From: JAMHZE01 sp964424715
GTDB taxonomy: Bacteria; Pseudomonadota; Alphaproteobacteria; Rickettsiales; UBA8987
Direction of reading: 5' to 3'
Length of the DNA stretch: 64,000 bases
NCBI GenBank assembly: GCA_964424715.1
Contig: CAYRJW010000002.1
Location: 1-64,000 of the forward strand
The notes under the pieces were generated by a model. That model made no database searches. It was not told where the DNA came from and saw only the letters and a list, made by a program, of their open reading frames with translations. Every line of letters starts with the position of its first letter. Positions within the stretch are counted from its first letter, which is position 1. The translations under genes and the position numbers were made by a program. This document shows positions 17,434-25,278 of this stretch, piece by piece.

Positions 17434-19344
17434 TTATGCTCCCTGAACGCCGGGATCGGGCGTTAATATCCCTCCGGATAAGCTGCTGTTCCCAAACGAA
17501 GATTTCTTGATCGGAGTAGGGGTTATGTTCGATCCTCTGTCTATCTTGCCGCCTTCCATGATTATCTTTATCTCGTCGCCGTTCAGCGTTTCATATTCAA
17601 GAAGGGCCGCCCCAAGCAGGTGCAGTTTCTCGATATGCTGATTCAGTATCATAGTGGCAAAAGCATGAGCTTCGCCGATAAGCTTCTTCACTTCTTCATC
17701 GATCTTTTTAAGCGTATCCTCTGAAACGCTTTCCTTCTTGCCCAGTGAATAGCCTAGGAACGGGTTTTCCTCGCCTTCGCCATAGAATACCGCGCCGACC
17801 TCTTCGCTCATGCCCCATTTCTTTACCATGTTGCGTGCCATGCTGGTTACATACTGAATATCGCTGCTTGCGCCACTGGTAACTTTATCATGGCCGAAAA
17901 TAAGTTCTTCCGCTACGCGTCCGCCCATTGCCATTGCCATGTCAGATTTCATCTTCTGGCGGGTGAGGGAATATCTGTCCTTCTCCGGCAGGCGCATCAC
18001 CATGCCTAAGGCGCGGCCCCTTGGTATAATGGTGGCCTTGTGAATAGGATCGCAGCCCGGAGCGTAATTGCCCACTATAGCGTGGCCAGCTTCGTGGTAG
18101 GCGGTAAGCTTGCGTTCTTCCTCATCCATCTTCATGGATTTTCTTTCAACACCCATCATGACCTTATCTTTCGCATGTTCCATTTCGCGCATGGTAACAA
18201 CCTTCTTGTTCCTGCGTGCAGCGGTAAGGGCGGCCTCGTTGCATAGATTCGCAAGGTCGGCACCGCTGAAGCCCGGTGTACCACGTGCGATAACTTTAGT
18301 TTCAACATCCGGCGCGACCGGAATTTTGCGCATATGGATATTCAATATTTTTTCACGGCCATTCAGATCAGGAAGTGGCACAACCACCTGCCTGTCGAAC
18401 CTGCCGGGACGAAGCAGTGCAGGGTCAAGCACATCCGGCCTGTTTGTTGCGGCTATAACAATGATACCTTCCTGCGGCTGGAAGCCATCCATTTCTACAA
18501 GTAACTGATTCAGGGTCTGTTCGCGTTCGTCATTCCCGCCGCCCATACCTGCGCCACGATGTCTACCCACGGCATCTATCTCATCAATGAATACGATACA
18601 TGGCGCGTGTTTGCGCGCATCAGCGAACATCTCGCGCACGCGGCTCGCGCCAACGCCCACGAACATCTCAACGAAATCCGAGCCGGAAATTGTAAAGAAC
18701 GGCACACCCGCTTCACCCGCAATAGCGCGTGCCAGCAATGTTTTACCCGTTCCCGGATGCCCGGAAAGCAGAACACCCCTTGGGATTTTTCCGCCGAGTG
18801 CCTGAAATTTTTTAGGGTCTTTTAAGAAATCAACGATCTCCTCAACCTCTTCACGCGCTTCATCAATACCTGCAACATCATCAAATTTAACTACGCCGTC
18901 TTTTTCGGTAAGCATTCTTGCTTTTGATTTTCCAAAGCCGAAAGCCCCTCCGCCCCCTTTACCGCCGCCCATCTGCTTCATCATGAAGAACCAAAGCCCG
19001 ACCAGAAGTAAAATAGGAAAGGCGCTTGCCAGAATATTTAAAAAGAAACTGCCGGAATTATCCTGCGGCTGCGCATCTATAGCTACATTAGCCGCGTTCA
19101 GGCGATCTATCAGGTTAGGATAGTTCGGGCTGAAAGTAGAAAAACTGGTGCCGTTAGTGAAAACGCCGTGAATATTATTATCCTGTATCTTAACCTTAGC
19201 AACTTGCCCGCTATCAACGCTACTCAGGAACTCGGAAAAATTGATAGTAGGCTTTGAACCCTCGGTATTGCTGAACTCATATAAAGTTCCAACCACAACT
19301 ATTATGGCAAGCCAAATTACGATACTTTTTCCAAATCCACCCAT
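17434..19344 (-). CDS. ftsH: ATP-dependent zinc metalloprotease FtsH
   Basis: FtsH is the membrane-anchored AAA+ protease that degrades misfolded membrane proteins and short-lived regulators. The 636-residue product has an N-terminal helix (IVIWLAIIVVVGTLYEF), a periplasmic domain, a second helix near residues 105-125, the AAA domain with Walker A near residue 193 and Walker B CIVFIDEIDAVG, the arginine fingers (RPGRFDRQV) and the zinc site HEAGH near residue 415. Walker A reads GHPGTGKT where nearly all FtsH proteins have GPPGTGKT; the lysine and threonine are kept. Order pal-tilS-ftsH is conserved, but a repeat of about 125 bases separates tilS from ftsH. Confidence 0.97.
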   Translation of the reverse strand: MGGFGKSIVIWLAIIVVVGTLYEFSNTEGSKPTINFSEFLSSVDSGQVAKVKIQDNNIHGVFTNGTSFSTFSPNYPNLIDRLNAANVAIDAQPQDNSGSFFLNILASAFPILLLVGLWFFMMKQMGGGKGGGGAFGFGKSKARMLTEKDGVVKFDDVAGIDEAREEVEEIVDFLKDPKKFQALGGKIPRGVLLSGHPGTGKTLLARAIAGEAGVPFFTISGSDFVEMFVGVGASRVREMFADARKHAPCIVFIDEIDAVGRHRGAGMGGGNDEREQTLNQLLVEMDGFQPQEGIIVIAATNRPDVLDPALLRPGRFDRQVVVPLPDLNGREKILNIHMRKIPVAPDVETKVIARGTPGFSGADLANLCNEAALTAARRNKKVVTMREMEHAKDKVMMGVERKSMKMDEEERKLTAYHEAGHAIVGNYAPGCDPIHKATIIPRGRALGMVMRLPEKDRYSLTRQKMKSDMAMAMGGRVAEELIFGHDKVTSGASSDIQYVTSMARNMVKKWGMSEEVGAVFYGEGEENPFLGYSLGKKESVSEDTLKKIDEEVKKLIGEAHAFATMILNQHIEKLHLLGAALLEYETLNGDEIKIIMEGGKIDRGSNITPTPIKKSSFGNSSLSGGILTPDPGVQGA

Positions 19345-19433
19345 GACAAATCTATGCTAAAGATAATAAAATATTTATCTGTATATAGGTCGTTTGATAA
19401 GGGGTTTCAAGTGAAAGAAGGTTAATTAATACT

Positions 19434-19557
19434 CGTCATTGCGAGGGAGCATCGCGACCGCGGCAATCCAGTGGGTATTTTGGGAACTTAAGATTGAATT
19501 GCTTGCGCAATAATCCGTTTTACTAGATTGCTTCGTCGCAGGCTCCTCGCAATGACG
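19434..19557. repeat. Palindromic intergenic element, CGTCATTGCGAG family, copy 2
   Basis: The element begins CGTCATTGCGAGGGAGC and ends GCTCCTCGCAATGACG, a terminal inverted repeat of about 16 bases with one gap. Interior words GCAATCCAG and GATTGCTTCGTCGC are shared in kind with the copy at 2774-2865. It sits in the tilS-ftsH spacer, within what is otherwise a conserved operon. Confidence 0.75.
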
Positions 19558-19565
19558 GATGCATC

Positions 19566-20522
19566 TTATTCAAAAACCGCTATATCCGGTTTCTTCTTAA
19601 CTATTTTGATACCCTGCAATGTGGTAGCCTTAAAACCATTATCAAGGAACATTGCATCAAGATTTTTAATATTATCCATCCGCACCGGTTTTTTGGTTTG
19701 GGAATATTTCTTTACTAGATCACGCAAGATCCTGAGCCTTATTTCAGTATGAAGCTTTTTGTATTTTGTTAAATTCACGCTCACTTCTTTTTTAGAAATA
19801 TTCACTATCTCCGAAAAAGCCTTCTCTTTTTCCAGCTCAATAAATTCAGCCGCACGTGTAATATTCTCAATAACCCCTGATAGCCGTTTCCGTATCAGTG
19901 GATAATCCGAAAATCCTTCAAGCGTTACTCGAATATTATTGCGTGTGTGCTTCGTATCCTTATTGGTCTTATCTTCCCACCATTTTATCTTATTCTTCAC
20001 CAGTAATTCTTTTAACTCTTCCTTAGAGAAAGAGAGTAGGGGGCGAATTATCGTAAATTCTTTATCTGCGAACTGTGAGCTATGAACCGCAAACTCTTTT
20101 ATTCCCGCCAATCCATCCAGTCCGGAGCCGCGCTCCAGCCGCATTAAAAATGTTTCTATCTGGTCATCAAGATGATGAGCGGTAAGTATCTTTTTAATAT
20201 TATTCTTTTCACAATAAGCAAAGATAAGTTCCTGCCTTACATCGCGCAGGAATTCTTCAATATTGGTTTTGGGGATGGGCTTCTTGTTAGTTAATATAAC
20301 TACTCTATCAGCTTTTAGCTTTAGTTTGCTGATAAGGTATTTCTTAACATCATTGGCTTCTTTTGTAGATTCCTTGCGGAACTTATGATCTACAATGATA
20401 GCGGTGAAATTTAGCTTTGCCTGCTGGCACAAAAAACAAAGGGCAGTTGAATCACTGCCCCCTGAAATCGCTAGTGCGAATTTTTCTTTAGAATTTAGAC
20501 CGTAACGACCAGCATCTAACAT
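19566..20522 (-). CDS. tilS: tRNA(Ile)-lysidine synthase
   Basis: TilS converts C34 of tRNA-Ile(CAU) to lysidine so that it reads AUA. The 318-residue product has the PP-loop AISGGSDSTALCF at its N terminus and the family motif HHLDDQIETFLMRLERGSGL. It lacks the extended C-terminal domains of E. coli TilS, as in many short TilS proteins. An insert between GLAGIKEF and IIRPLL (AVHSSQFADKEF) is encoded by 20062-20098, whose DNA words resemble the intergenic hairpin at 63519-63595. Its ATG overlaps the pal stop codon (TAATG), so translation is coupled. Frequent ATA codons in this window fit the need for this enzyme. Confidence 0.94.
   Translation of the reverse strand: MLDAGRYGLNSKEKFALAISGGSDSTALCFLCQQAKLNFTAIIVDHKFRKESTKEANDVKKYLISKLKLKADRVVILTNKKPIPKTNIEEFLRDVRQELIFAYCEKNNIKKILTAHHLDDQIETFLMRLERGSGLDGLAGIKEFAVHSSQFADKEFTIIRPLLSFSKEELKELLVKNKIKWWEDKTNKDTKHTRNNIRVTLEGFSDYPLIRKRLSGVIENITRAAEFIELEKEKAFSEIVNISKKEVSVNLTKYKKLHTEIRLRILRDLVKKYSQTKKPVRMDNIKNLDAMFLDNGFKATTLQGIKIVKKKPDIAVFE
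20062..20098. repeat. Possible word-repeat insertion inside tilS
   Basis: The DNA words here (GCGAACTGTGAGC, TGAACCGCAAACTC) recall the hairpin at 63519-63595 (AGTTTGTGAGGTGTGAATT and inverse). The encoded residues AVHSSQFADK fall in a loop that is shorter in typical TilS proteins. The match is by word type, not by long identity, so this is tentative. Confidence 0.35.
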
Positions 20523-21037
20523 TAGTTGTTAACAACTGTTACAGCGCGGCGGTTCTTGCCCCAGGCTGCTTCGTTAGCGCCAAGGAATTCTGGGAATTCT
20601 TTGCCGTATGATATTGTGTTAAGGCGGTTAGCCGCGATACCCTGAGAAACCAGGAAGTTTTTAACAGCTTGTGCGCGTTTTTCGCCAAGAGCTAAGTTGT
20701 ACTCTCTTGTGCCGCGTTCATCGCAGTGACCTTCAATGGTAACGTTAGAACCGTTAGTAGCAAGCCAGCCAGCTTGTTTAGCTAGGATAGCCTGAGCTTC
20801 AGGAGATATTTCGGAAGAGTCAAAGCCGAAAAGAACTCTGTCGCCAGCGGTAGCAACCAGTTGTTCCTGTGCGCCTGTGTTAACAGAAGGCATGCCTTCC
20901 TGATTGACTTCATCAAGGCCAACAACTGCATTATCCTGCATCATTGTTGAATCAACAGTAGGTGTTTCATCCTTCTTTTTACATGCAGAAACAGAAAGTG
21001 CTGCGGAAAGGATCAAAAGAGTCAGAATTTTTTTCAT
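20522..21037 (-). CDS. pal: Peptidoglycan-associated lipoprotein Pal
   Basis: Pal is the outer-membrane lipoprotein of the Tol-Pal system that ties the outer membrane to peptidoglycan during division. The 171-residue product has a lipoprotein signal (LILSAALSVSAC, lipobox cysteine at residue 19) and a C-terminal OmpA-like domain with NVTIEGHCDERGTREYNLAL, which binds diaminopimelate. In most alphaproteobacteria cpoB/ybgF lies between pal and tilS; here pal runs directly into tilS by a TAATG overlap, so that gene is missing from this position. tolB is not upstream either. Confidence 0.96.
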   Translation of the reverse strand: MKKILTLLILSAALSVSACKKKDETPTVDSTMMQDNAVVGLDEVNQEGMPSVNTGAQEQLVATAGDRVLFGFDSSEISPEAQAILAKQAGWLATNGSNVTIEGHCDERGTREYNLALGEKRAQAVKNFLVSQGIAANRLNTISYGKEFPEFLGANEAAWGKNRRAVTVVNN

Positions 21038-21078
21038 TTTAGGTACCCGTTAGATTAATATTGTTAAGTGGTTAGTCT

Positions 21079-21106
21079 TGAATAGTTCAATAAAATAGTA
21101 AGTCAA
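21079..21106 (-). promoter_or_regulatory. Putative promoter of pal
   Basis: On the minus strand TTGACT (21106-21101) is followed after 16 bases by TATTCA (21084-21079). This is a reasonable -35 and a weak -10, about 42 bases upstream of the pal start. Evidence is limited to these two hexamers. Confidence 0.4.
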
Positions 21107-21187
21107 TAAATTTTGTCCAGCAAAATGTAAAAAGCCTTGACCGGCGAACTTTAAAACAACAGTAACCGCAAACTAACTATATTATAA

Positions 21188-21616
21188 TTATGCCTGCTCT
21201 GATTCTGCTGCTCTTTCAGCCGCAACTCTTGCTACATCTTTTTTGCCTTTCGCTGCAGTGTCTCTGTCAACCAGCTCGATGATAGCAACATCAGCAGCAT
21301 CGCCAAAGCGGTGGCCGAATTTCATTACGCGTGAATAGCCGCCATTTCTTGCTTTATATCTTGGTGCTATAACATCGAATAGTTTTTTAACAGCTTCCTG
21401 GTTCCTGATGCGGGAAAGTGCAAGCCTGCGTGCAGCAAGGTCACCTTTTTTACCAAGTGTGATAACCTTATCAACGAACTTCTTAAGCTCTTTTGCTTTA
21501 GGAAGCGTAGTTGTAAGCTGCTCATGAACGATAAGGTCAGAAGCAAGGTTAGCCAGAAGCGAAAGCCTGTGGGTGCTTGATTTGTTAAGTAATCTTTGTT
21601 TATGTCCGTGTCTCAT
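21188..21616 (-). CDS. rplQ: 50S ribosomal protein L17
   Basis: The 142-residue product starts MRHGHKQRLLNKSSTHRLSL, which is near-invariant in L17, and has the usual core (KKLFDVIAPRYKARNGGYSR). The last 20 residues (KKDVARVAAERAAESEQA) are an Ala/Glu-rich tail of a kind common in alphaproteobacterial L17. It is the last gene of the rpsM-rpsK-rpoA-rplQ unit, separated from rpoA by a hairpin repeat. Confidence 0.97.
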   Translation of the reverse strand: MRHGHKQRLLNKSSTHRLSLLANLASDLIVHEQLTTTLPKAKELKKFVDKVITLGKKGDLAARRLALSRIRNQEAVKKLFDVIAPRYKARNGGYSRVMKFGHRFGDAADVAIIELVDRDTAAKGKKDVARVAAERAAESEQA

Positions 21617-21633
21617 ATATCTTCTCTTTTTTA

Positions 21634-21702
21634 ACCTGTCACCTGTAACCTGTCACCTGTAACCTAAAAAAGGTAAGAGGTGAGAGGTGACAGGTGACAG
21701 GT
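21634..21702. repeat. Word-repeat hairpin between rpoA and rplQ (ACCTGTCACCTGTAACCT family)
   Basis: The left arm (21634-21665) is four tandem units of the words ACCTGTC and ACCTGTA; the right arm (21671-21702) is the near-exact inverse (AGGTGACAGGTGACAGGT at its end); AAAAA is the loop. The transcript would fold into a stem of about 32 base pairs with few mismatches, inside a ribosomal protein mRNA and just upstream of the rplQ start. The same words occur at 22760-22827 and within priA. Confidence 0.8.
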
Positions 21703-21708
21703 ATTTAA

Positions 21709-22720
21709 TTAATTAAAAGGGTCTTCGTATTTTTTAGCTAATTCTTCGATATTCTCAGGAGGCCAGCCTGGAATGTCCATGCCGAAGCGAAGGCCCATTT
21801 CAGAAAGAACTTCTTTGATCTCGTTAAGTGATTTTCTGCCGAAGTTAGGAGTGCGCAGCATCTCAGATTCAGTTTTGCGTACAAGGTCACCGATATAAAC
21901 GATATTATCGTTTTTCAGGCAGTTTGCAGAACGAACTGAAAGTTCAAGCTCATCAACCTTGCGAAGAAGGTTTTTATTGAACGGAAGTTCATCTTTAACT
22001 TCTGTGTGTTCTTCAACTTCATTGAAGTTGATGAATACATNNNNNNNNNNGAATTTTAGCAGAGAAGGCAACGGCATCTTCAGGTTTGATAGTGCCGTTT
22101 GTCTCAACAGTAAGGATAAGTTTATCGTAGTCGGTAACTTGTCCAACGCGGGCCTGTTCAACTCTGTAAGAAACTTTCTCAACAGGAGTGTAAAGCGCAT
22201 CGATAGGGATAAGGCCGATAGGTGCATCAGCAGGTTTATTCTGAGCTGCAGCAACATAACCTTTGCCGGTCTCAACGATAAGTTCTGCGTTAAGAGTAGC
22301 GCCTGCATCAAGTGTGCAGATAACAACTTCTTTATTGGCAACTTCAACATTCGCTGTTTCTTCGATATCGGCAGCTGTAACAACTTTAGGGCCGGTCGCT
22401 TTAAGGCGAAGTATTTTTTTCTCAGGGCTGTGAGATACGAAGTTTATCGCTTTGATGTTAAGAACGATATCAGTAACATCTTCACGAACGCCTGCGATCG
22501 CAGAGAACTCATGCAGAACGCCATCGATCTTGATAGCTGTAACAGCAGCGCCCTGAAGTGAGGAAAGAAGCACGCGGCGTATAGCGTTACCAAGAGTAAG
22601 ACCAAAACCTCTTTCAAGAGGTTCGATAACTACTTCAGCTTTTTTGTTTGTATGTTCTTTGAAATTAACTTTAGAAGGTTTTATCAACTCTCTCCAGTTT
22701 TTCGCTATCATTGCAGACAT
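21709..22720 (-). CDS. rpoA: DNA-directed RNA polymerase subunit alpha (interrupted by an N gap)
   Basis: Both domains of the alpha subunit are present. The N-terminal assembly domain (residues 1 to about 223, with ERGFGLTLGNAIRRVLLSSL) is read from 22720, and the C-terminal DNA/activator-binding domain (SVRSANCLKNDNIVYIGDL, TPNFGRKSLNEIKEVLSEMG) ends at 21709. They are in different frames only because the gap at 22041-22050 is written as 10 Ns. For the frame to hold, the missing length must be a multiple of three. Comparison with the E. coli sequence (AKI, about six residues, VFINF) suggests about 15 missing bases. I therefore treat it as one intact gene. Confidence 0.95.
22041..22050. other. 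Assembly gap (10 N) inside rpoA
   Basis: A run of 10 N lies at the linker between the two alpha-subunit domains. Ten is not a multiple of three, so the written length cannot be the true one if the gene is intact. It is a placeholder, not a biological frameshift. Confidence 0.95.
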
Positions 22721-22759
22721 ATTATATACTCCCTTAATAATTAATATTTTAATCTCTTA

Positions 22760-22827
22760 AAGGTTAGAGGTTTAAGGTTACAGGTTTTTTCTTAAACCCT
22801 TCACCTGTCACCTGTTACCTGTGACCT
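22760..22827. repeat. Word-repeat hairpin between rpsK and rpoA (same family as 21634-21702)
   Basis: The left arm has AGGTTAGAGGTTTAAGGTTA and CAGG, the loop is T-rich, and the right arm has AAACCCTTCACCTGTCACCT, GTTACCTGTGACCT. The arms are complementary with several mismatches. This is the second copy in the same ribosomal operon, again directly between two genes. Confidence 0.75.
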
Positions 22828-22831
22828 GATA

Positions 22832-23266
22832 TTATACTCTTCTCGGCTTCGGTGGCCTGCACCCGTTATGAGGCATGCCAGTGATATCGCGGATATTGCT
22901 TATATTGAAACCAGCCGACTGAAGCGCGCGAAGAGCAGATTCCCTGCCAGCGCCAACGCCTTTAATAAGAACATCAACGGAAATAAGGCCAACATCAGCA
23001 ACGCCTTTAAGCGCTTTCTCGGTAGCAACCTGTGCCGCGTATGGTGTAGATTTCCTTGAGCCTTTAAAGCCGCAATTACCTGCGCTTGCCCATGAAATAG
23101 CATTTCCTGCTGCGTCAGTTATTGTAACGATGGTATTGTTGAAAGAAGCATTGATATGAACAGTACCTTTGGTAACAGTTCTTTTATTTTTCTTTTTTAC
23201 CGGCTTAGCGACAACGCCAGCTCCGGCTTCCTGTGTTTTATCTTTCTTTTCAGCTTTAGCGTTCAT
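22832..23266 (-). CDS. rpsK: 30S ribosomal protein S11
   Basis: The 144-residue protein carries the S11 core (GTVHINASFNNTIVTITDAA, SWASAGNCGFKGSRKSTPYA, and the C-terminal RDITGMPHNGCRPPKPRRV). About 18 extra residues at the N terminus (AEKKDKTQEAGAGVVAKPVK) make it longer than E. coli S11 (129). It follows rpsM by 28 bases and precedes rpoA. Confidence 0.97.
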   Translation of the reverse strand: MNAKAEKKDKTQEAGAGVVAKPVKKKNKRTVTKGTVHINASFNNTIVTITDAAGNAISWASAGNCGFKGSRKSTPYAAQVATEKALKGVADVGLISVDVLIKGVGAGRESALRALQSAGFNISNIRDITGMPHNGCRPPKPRRV

Positions 23267-23294
23267 GATGTGTGTCTGTTAATTATTAATTAAA

Positions 23295-23672
23295 TTACTT
23301 AGTTACTTTTTTCTTGCCGGCGATAGCAACTGCTTTACCTTTACGGGTACGTGCATTTGTGTGCGTTCTCTGGCCGCGAACCGGAAGCCTTTTACGGTGA
23401 CGAAGGCCCTGGTATGAGCCAAGATCCATCTTTTGTTTAATATTCGCAGAAACTTCGCGGCGAAGATCACCTTCGATAACAAAGTTAGCATCGATATACT
23501 CACGAAGAGTTATCGTTTCAAGCTCAGTAAGGTCTTTCACCCTTTTATCTGGCGATAGTTTTGTATCCTCACAGATCTTCTTTGCTAAAGTTGGTCCAAT
23601 ACCAAATAAGTATCTGAGAGATATCTCTAATCTTTTTTGAACTGGTAAATTTACACCTGCTATACGAGCCAT
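23295..23672 (-). CDS. rpsM: 30S ribosomal protein S13
   Basis: The start is placed at the ATG at 23672 (MARIAGVNLPVQKRLEI), the universal S13 N terminus, giving 125 residues; 16 further upstream codons in the open frame are leader. The C-terminal RGQRTHTNARTRKGKA signature is present. It is the first gene of the alpha operon here: secY and adk, which normally precede rpsM, are absent and the next gene upstream is on the opposite strand. A sigma70-type promoter lies at 23708-23735. Confidence 0.96.
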   Translation of the reverse strand: MARIAGVNLPVQKRLEISLRYLFGIGPTLAKKICEDTKLSPDKRVKDLTELETITLREYIDANFVIEGDLRREVSANIKQKMDLGSYQGLRHRKRLPVRGQRTHTNARTRKGKAVAIAGKKKVTK

Positions 23673-23707
23673 TTTTACTACATTCCTGTTAAATTTTTGG
23701 AATGCGC

Positions 23708-23735
23708 AATATATCCGCAAAAGTTAGGCTGTCAA
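23708..23735 (-). promoter_or_regulatory. Sigma70-type promoter of the rpsM-rpsK-rpoA-rplQ operon
   Basis: On the minus strand a consensus TTGACA (23735-23730) is followed, after a 16-base spacer, by TATATT (23713-23708). The expected transcript starts about 30 bases before the rpsM ATG at 23672. The strong match supports rpsM as the first gene of its own transcription unit. Confidence 0.75.
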
Positions 23736-23809
23736 TAGTTATTTTATATGTTATTTAGGCTTACAGATAAGGGCTGATTGCCCGGTTAAAAATTAGGGAA
23801 AATACATAA

Positions 23810-25039
23810 ATGTTCCGCGATATAATAGTAGATACCAATACGCGCTTCTGCGCGGCCATCAAGGATATAACAATTCTTGGCACCACCAACTGGCCGGAAT
23901 CCGCCAAGCACGAGTTCATGGCGAATCTTTCCCGCGGTGATCTGCTGCCGCCGAAGTTCGAGTATCAGAAGCGAGATTTCTCTGAAAAGAAAGCGATCTT
24001 ACAAGGCATAATAGATGAAGTAGGCCACATGGGCCACCCCGCCACCAATCTTATAAAGCGTAATGCCGAAAGTTATTTTAATGCCCTTACAATGCTTGAG
24101 AACCTTGGCACTCCAGCGGTAACTGAGATATCGAAGGACCTCTACGGCAGCCCTTATGATGTGATACCTGGTTACAAATATACATCACTACAGGCTGCAA
24201 ATTACTTTTTGGAGGTTTCCGGTACTTTCCGCTCTGAGGAAATGGAAGCTTTCACTGATAACCGCGAGATGGATGCCAAGACCCTGCGCAACTATCTTAT
24301 AGTCCGCATGAAGCATGTTTTCGGCCAGAAGGAGATAAAAGTCGATCTGGTGCCGGACCTTGCCTCTAAGGCCTCGGTAAGCTCCTCACGCGTTAAACTG
24401 CGTGAATCGGCCATATTTAAAGAGCATGAGGCCCGTCAGCTTCTGCACCACGAGGTATTCACCCACGCGCTAACCTCCATTAACGGTTCCATGCAGCCTT
24501 ATATGACCTCCATCCAGTTCAACGCCCCGCGCATTACCGCCACGCAGGAAGGCCTTGCCCAGTTCTCTGAACTCATCACCGGCTCTATCCACCTGCTGCG
24601 CCTTAAGCGCATAGCGCTCCGCATCATAGCGCTGGATATGGCCTTTAACGGTGCCGATTTCATCGACCTGTTCAAATTCTTCAAGAAACAAGGCGATTCC
24701 GACGAGGAAAGCTATCTCTCCTCCATGCGCATCTTCCGCGGCGGCACCCCTAAGGGTGGCGTCATCTTCATGAAAGACGGCGTATATATAAAAGGCATGC
24801 TCGAGGTCTACAGCTTCTTCATCAAATCAATGAAGGAGAACAACCTCGAACACATGCGCATCTTCTTCGCCGGCAAAATGACCACCTCCGACGTAGAGGA
24901 CATGAACAGCATGGCCGATACCGAAATACTGGAACAACCAAAATATATCCCGTTATGGTTCGAGAATATCCATAACCTCGCGGCGATACTGGCCTTCATG
25001 AAATTCGTGACTAATCTGGATTTTAAGAAGATGGAATAA
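23810..25039 (+). CDS. DUF1704 / QEGLA-motif metallopeptidase-like protein
   Basis: The 409-residue protein contains RQLLHHEVFTHALTSINGS (about residues 211-229), with a HExxxH zinc signature, and TQEGLAQFSE about 25 residues later. This pair defines the family annotated as flavohemoglobin expression-modulating QEGLA motif protein (DUF1704). Its eukaryotic members, MATCAP proteins, are tyrosine carboxypeptidases, so the bacterial proteins are probably metallopeptidases of unknown substrate. No signal peptide or membrane helix is seen, so it is cytoplasmic. It is divergent from rpsM. The start ATG follows a GGGAAAA Shine-Dalgarno-like word. Confidence 0.85.
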   Translation: MFRDIIVDTNTRFCAAIKDITILGTTNWPESAKHEFMANLSRGDLLPPKFEYQKRDFSEKKAILQGIIDEVGHMGHPATNLIKRNAESYFNALTMLENLGTPAVTEISKDLYGSPYDVIPGYKYTSLQAANYFLEVSGTFRSEEMEAFTDNREMDAKTLRNYLIVRMKHVFGQKEIKVDLVPDLASKASVSSSRVKLRESAIFKEHEARQLLHHEVFTHALTSINGSMQPYMTSIQFNAPRITATQEGLAQFSELITGSIHLLRLKRIALRIIALDMAFNGADFIDLFKFFKKQGDSDEESYLSSMRIFRGGTPKGGVIFMKDGVYIKGMLEVYSFFIKSMKENNLEHMRIFFAGKMTTSDVEDMNSMADTEILEQPKYIPLWFENIHNLAAILAFMKFVTNLDFKKME

Positions 25040-25197
25040 GCTTATTGTTGCTTGTTTTATTCTTCTTTAAATCCTTACGAAATTACCTCAAATTTTACCT
25101 ATCTCACAACTTACAGTTAAAAATAGCAACCCATTGATTTGTCGTTATAATCACCCCATTATTTTTATGCATTCCCCTAGCGTATCACCCCATATCG

Positions 25198-25206
25198 TGG
25201 TATAAT
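25198..25206 (+). promoter_or_regulatory. Extended -10 promoter for the small membrane protein at 25279
   Basis: TGGTATAAT is a perfect extended -10. The leader would be about 65 bases, ending in a strong AGGAGG ribosome binding site (25269-25274) just before the ATG at 25279. Confidence 0.6.
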
Positions 25207-25278
25207 AAAGAATATAAAAATTCTTCTGGATAAACTTACCATTTCGGTAGGCCAAATCAGGGGAGTTAGGAGGAAAAC

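Noticed and set aside
19434..19557. Insertion sequence with terminal inverted repeats
   Set aside because: The element is only about 124 bases and has no transposase; it fits a REP/MITE-type element.
21634..21702. CRISPR-like array from repeated ACCTGT words
   Set aside because: The units are 7-8 bases, contiguous without spacers, and the second half is the inverse of the first, so it is a hairpin repeat. No cas genes are present.
21709..22720. Genuine split or frameshifted rpoA
   Set aside because: The frame change coincides exactly with a 10-N placeholder and both halves are otherwise intact.
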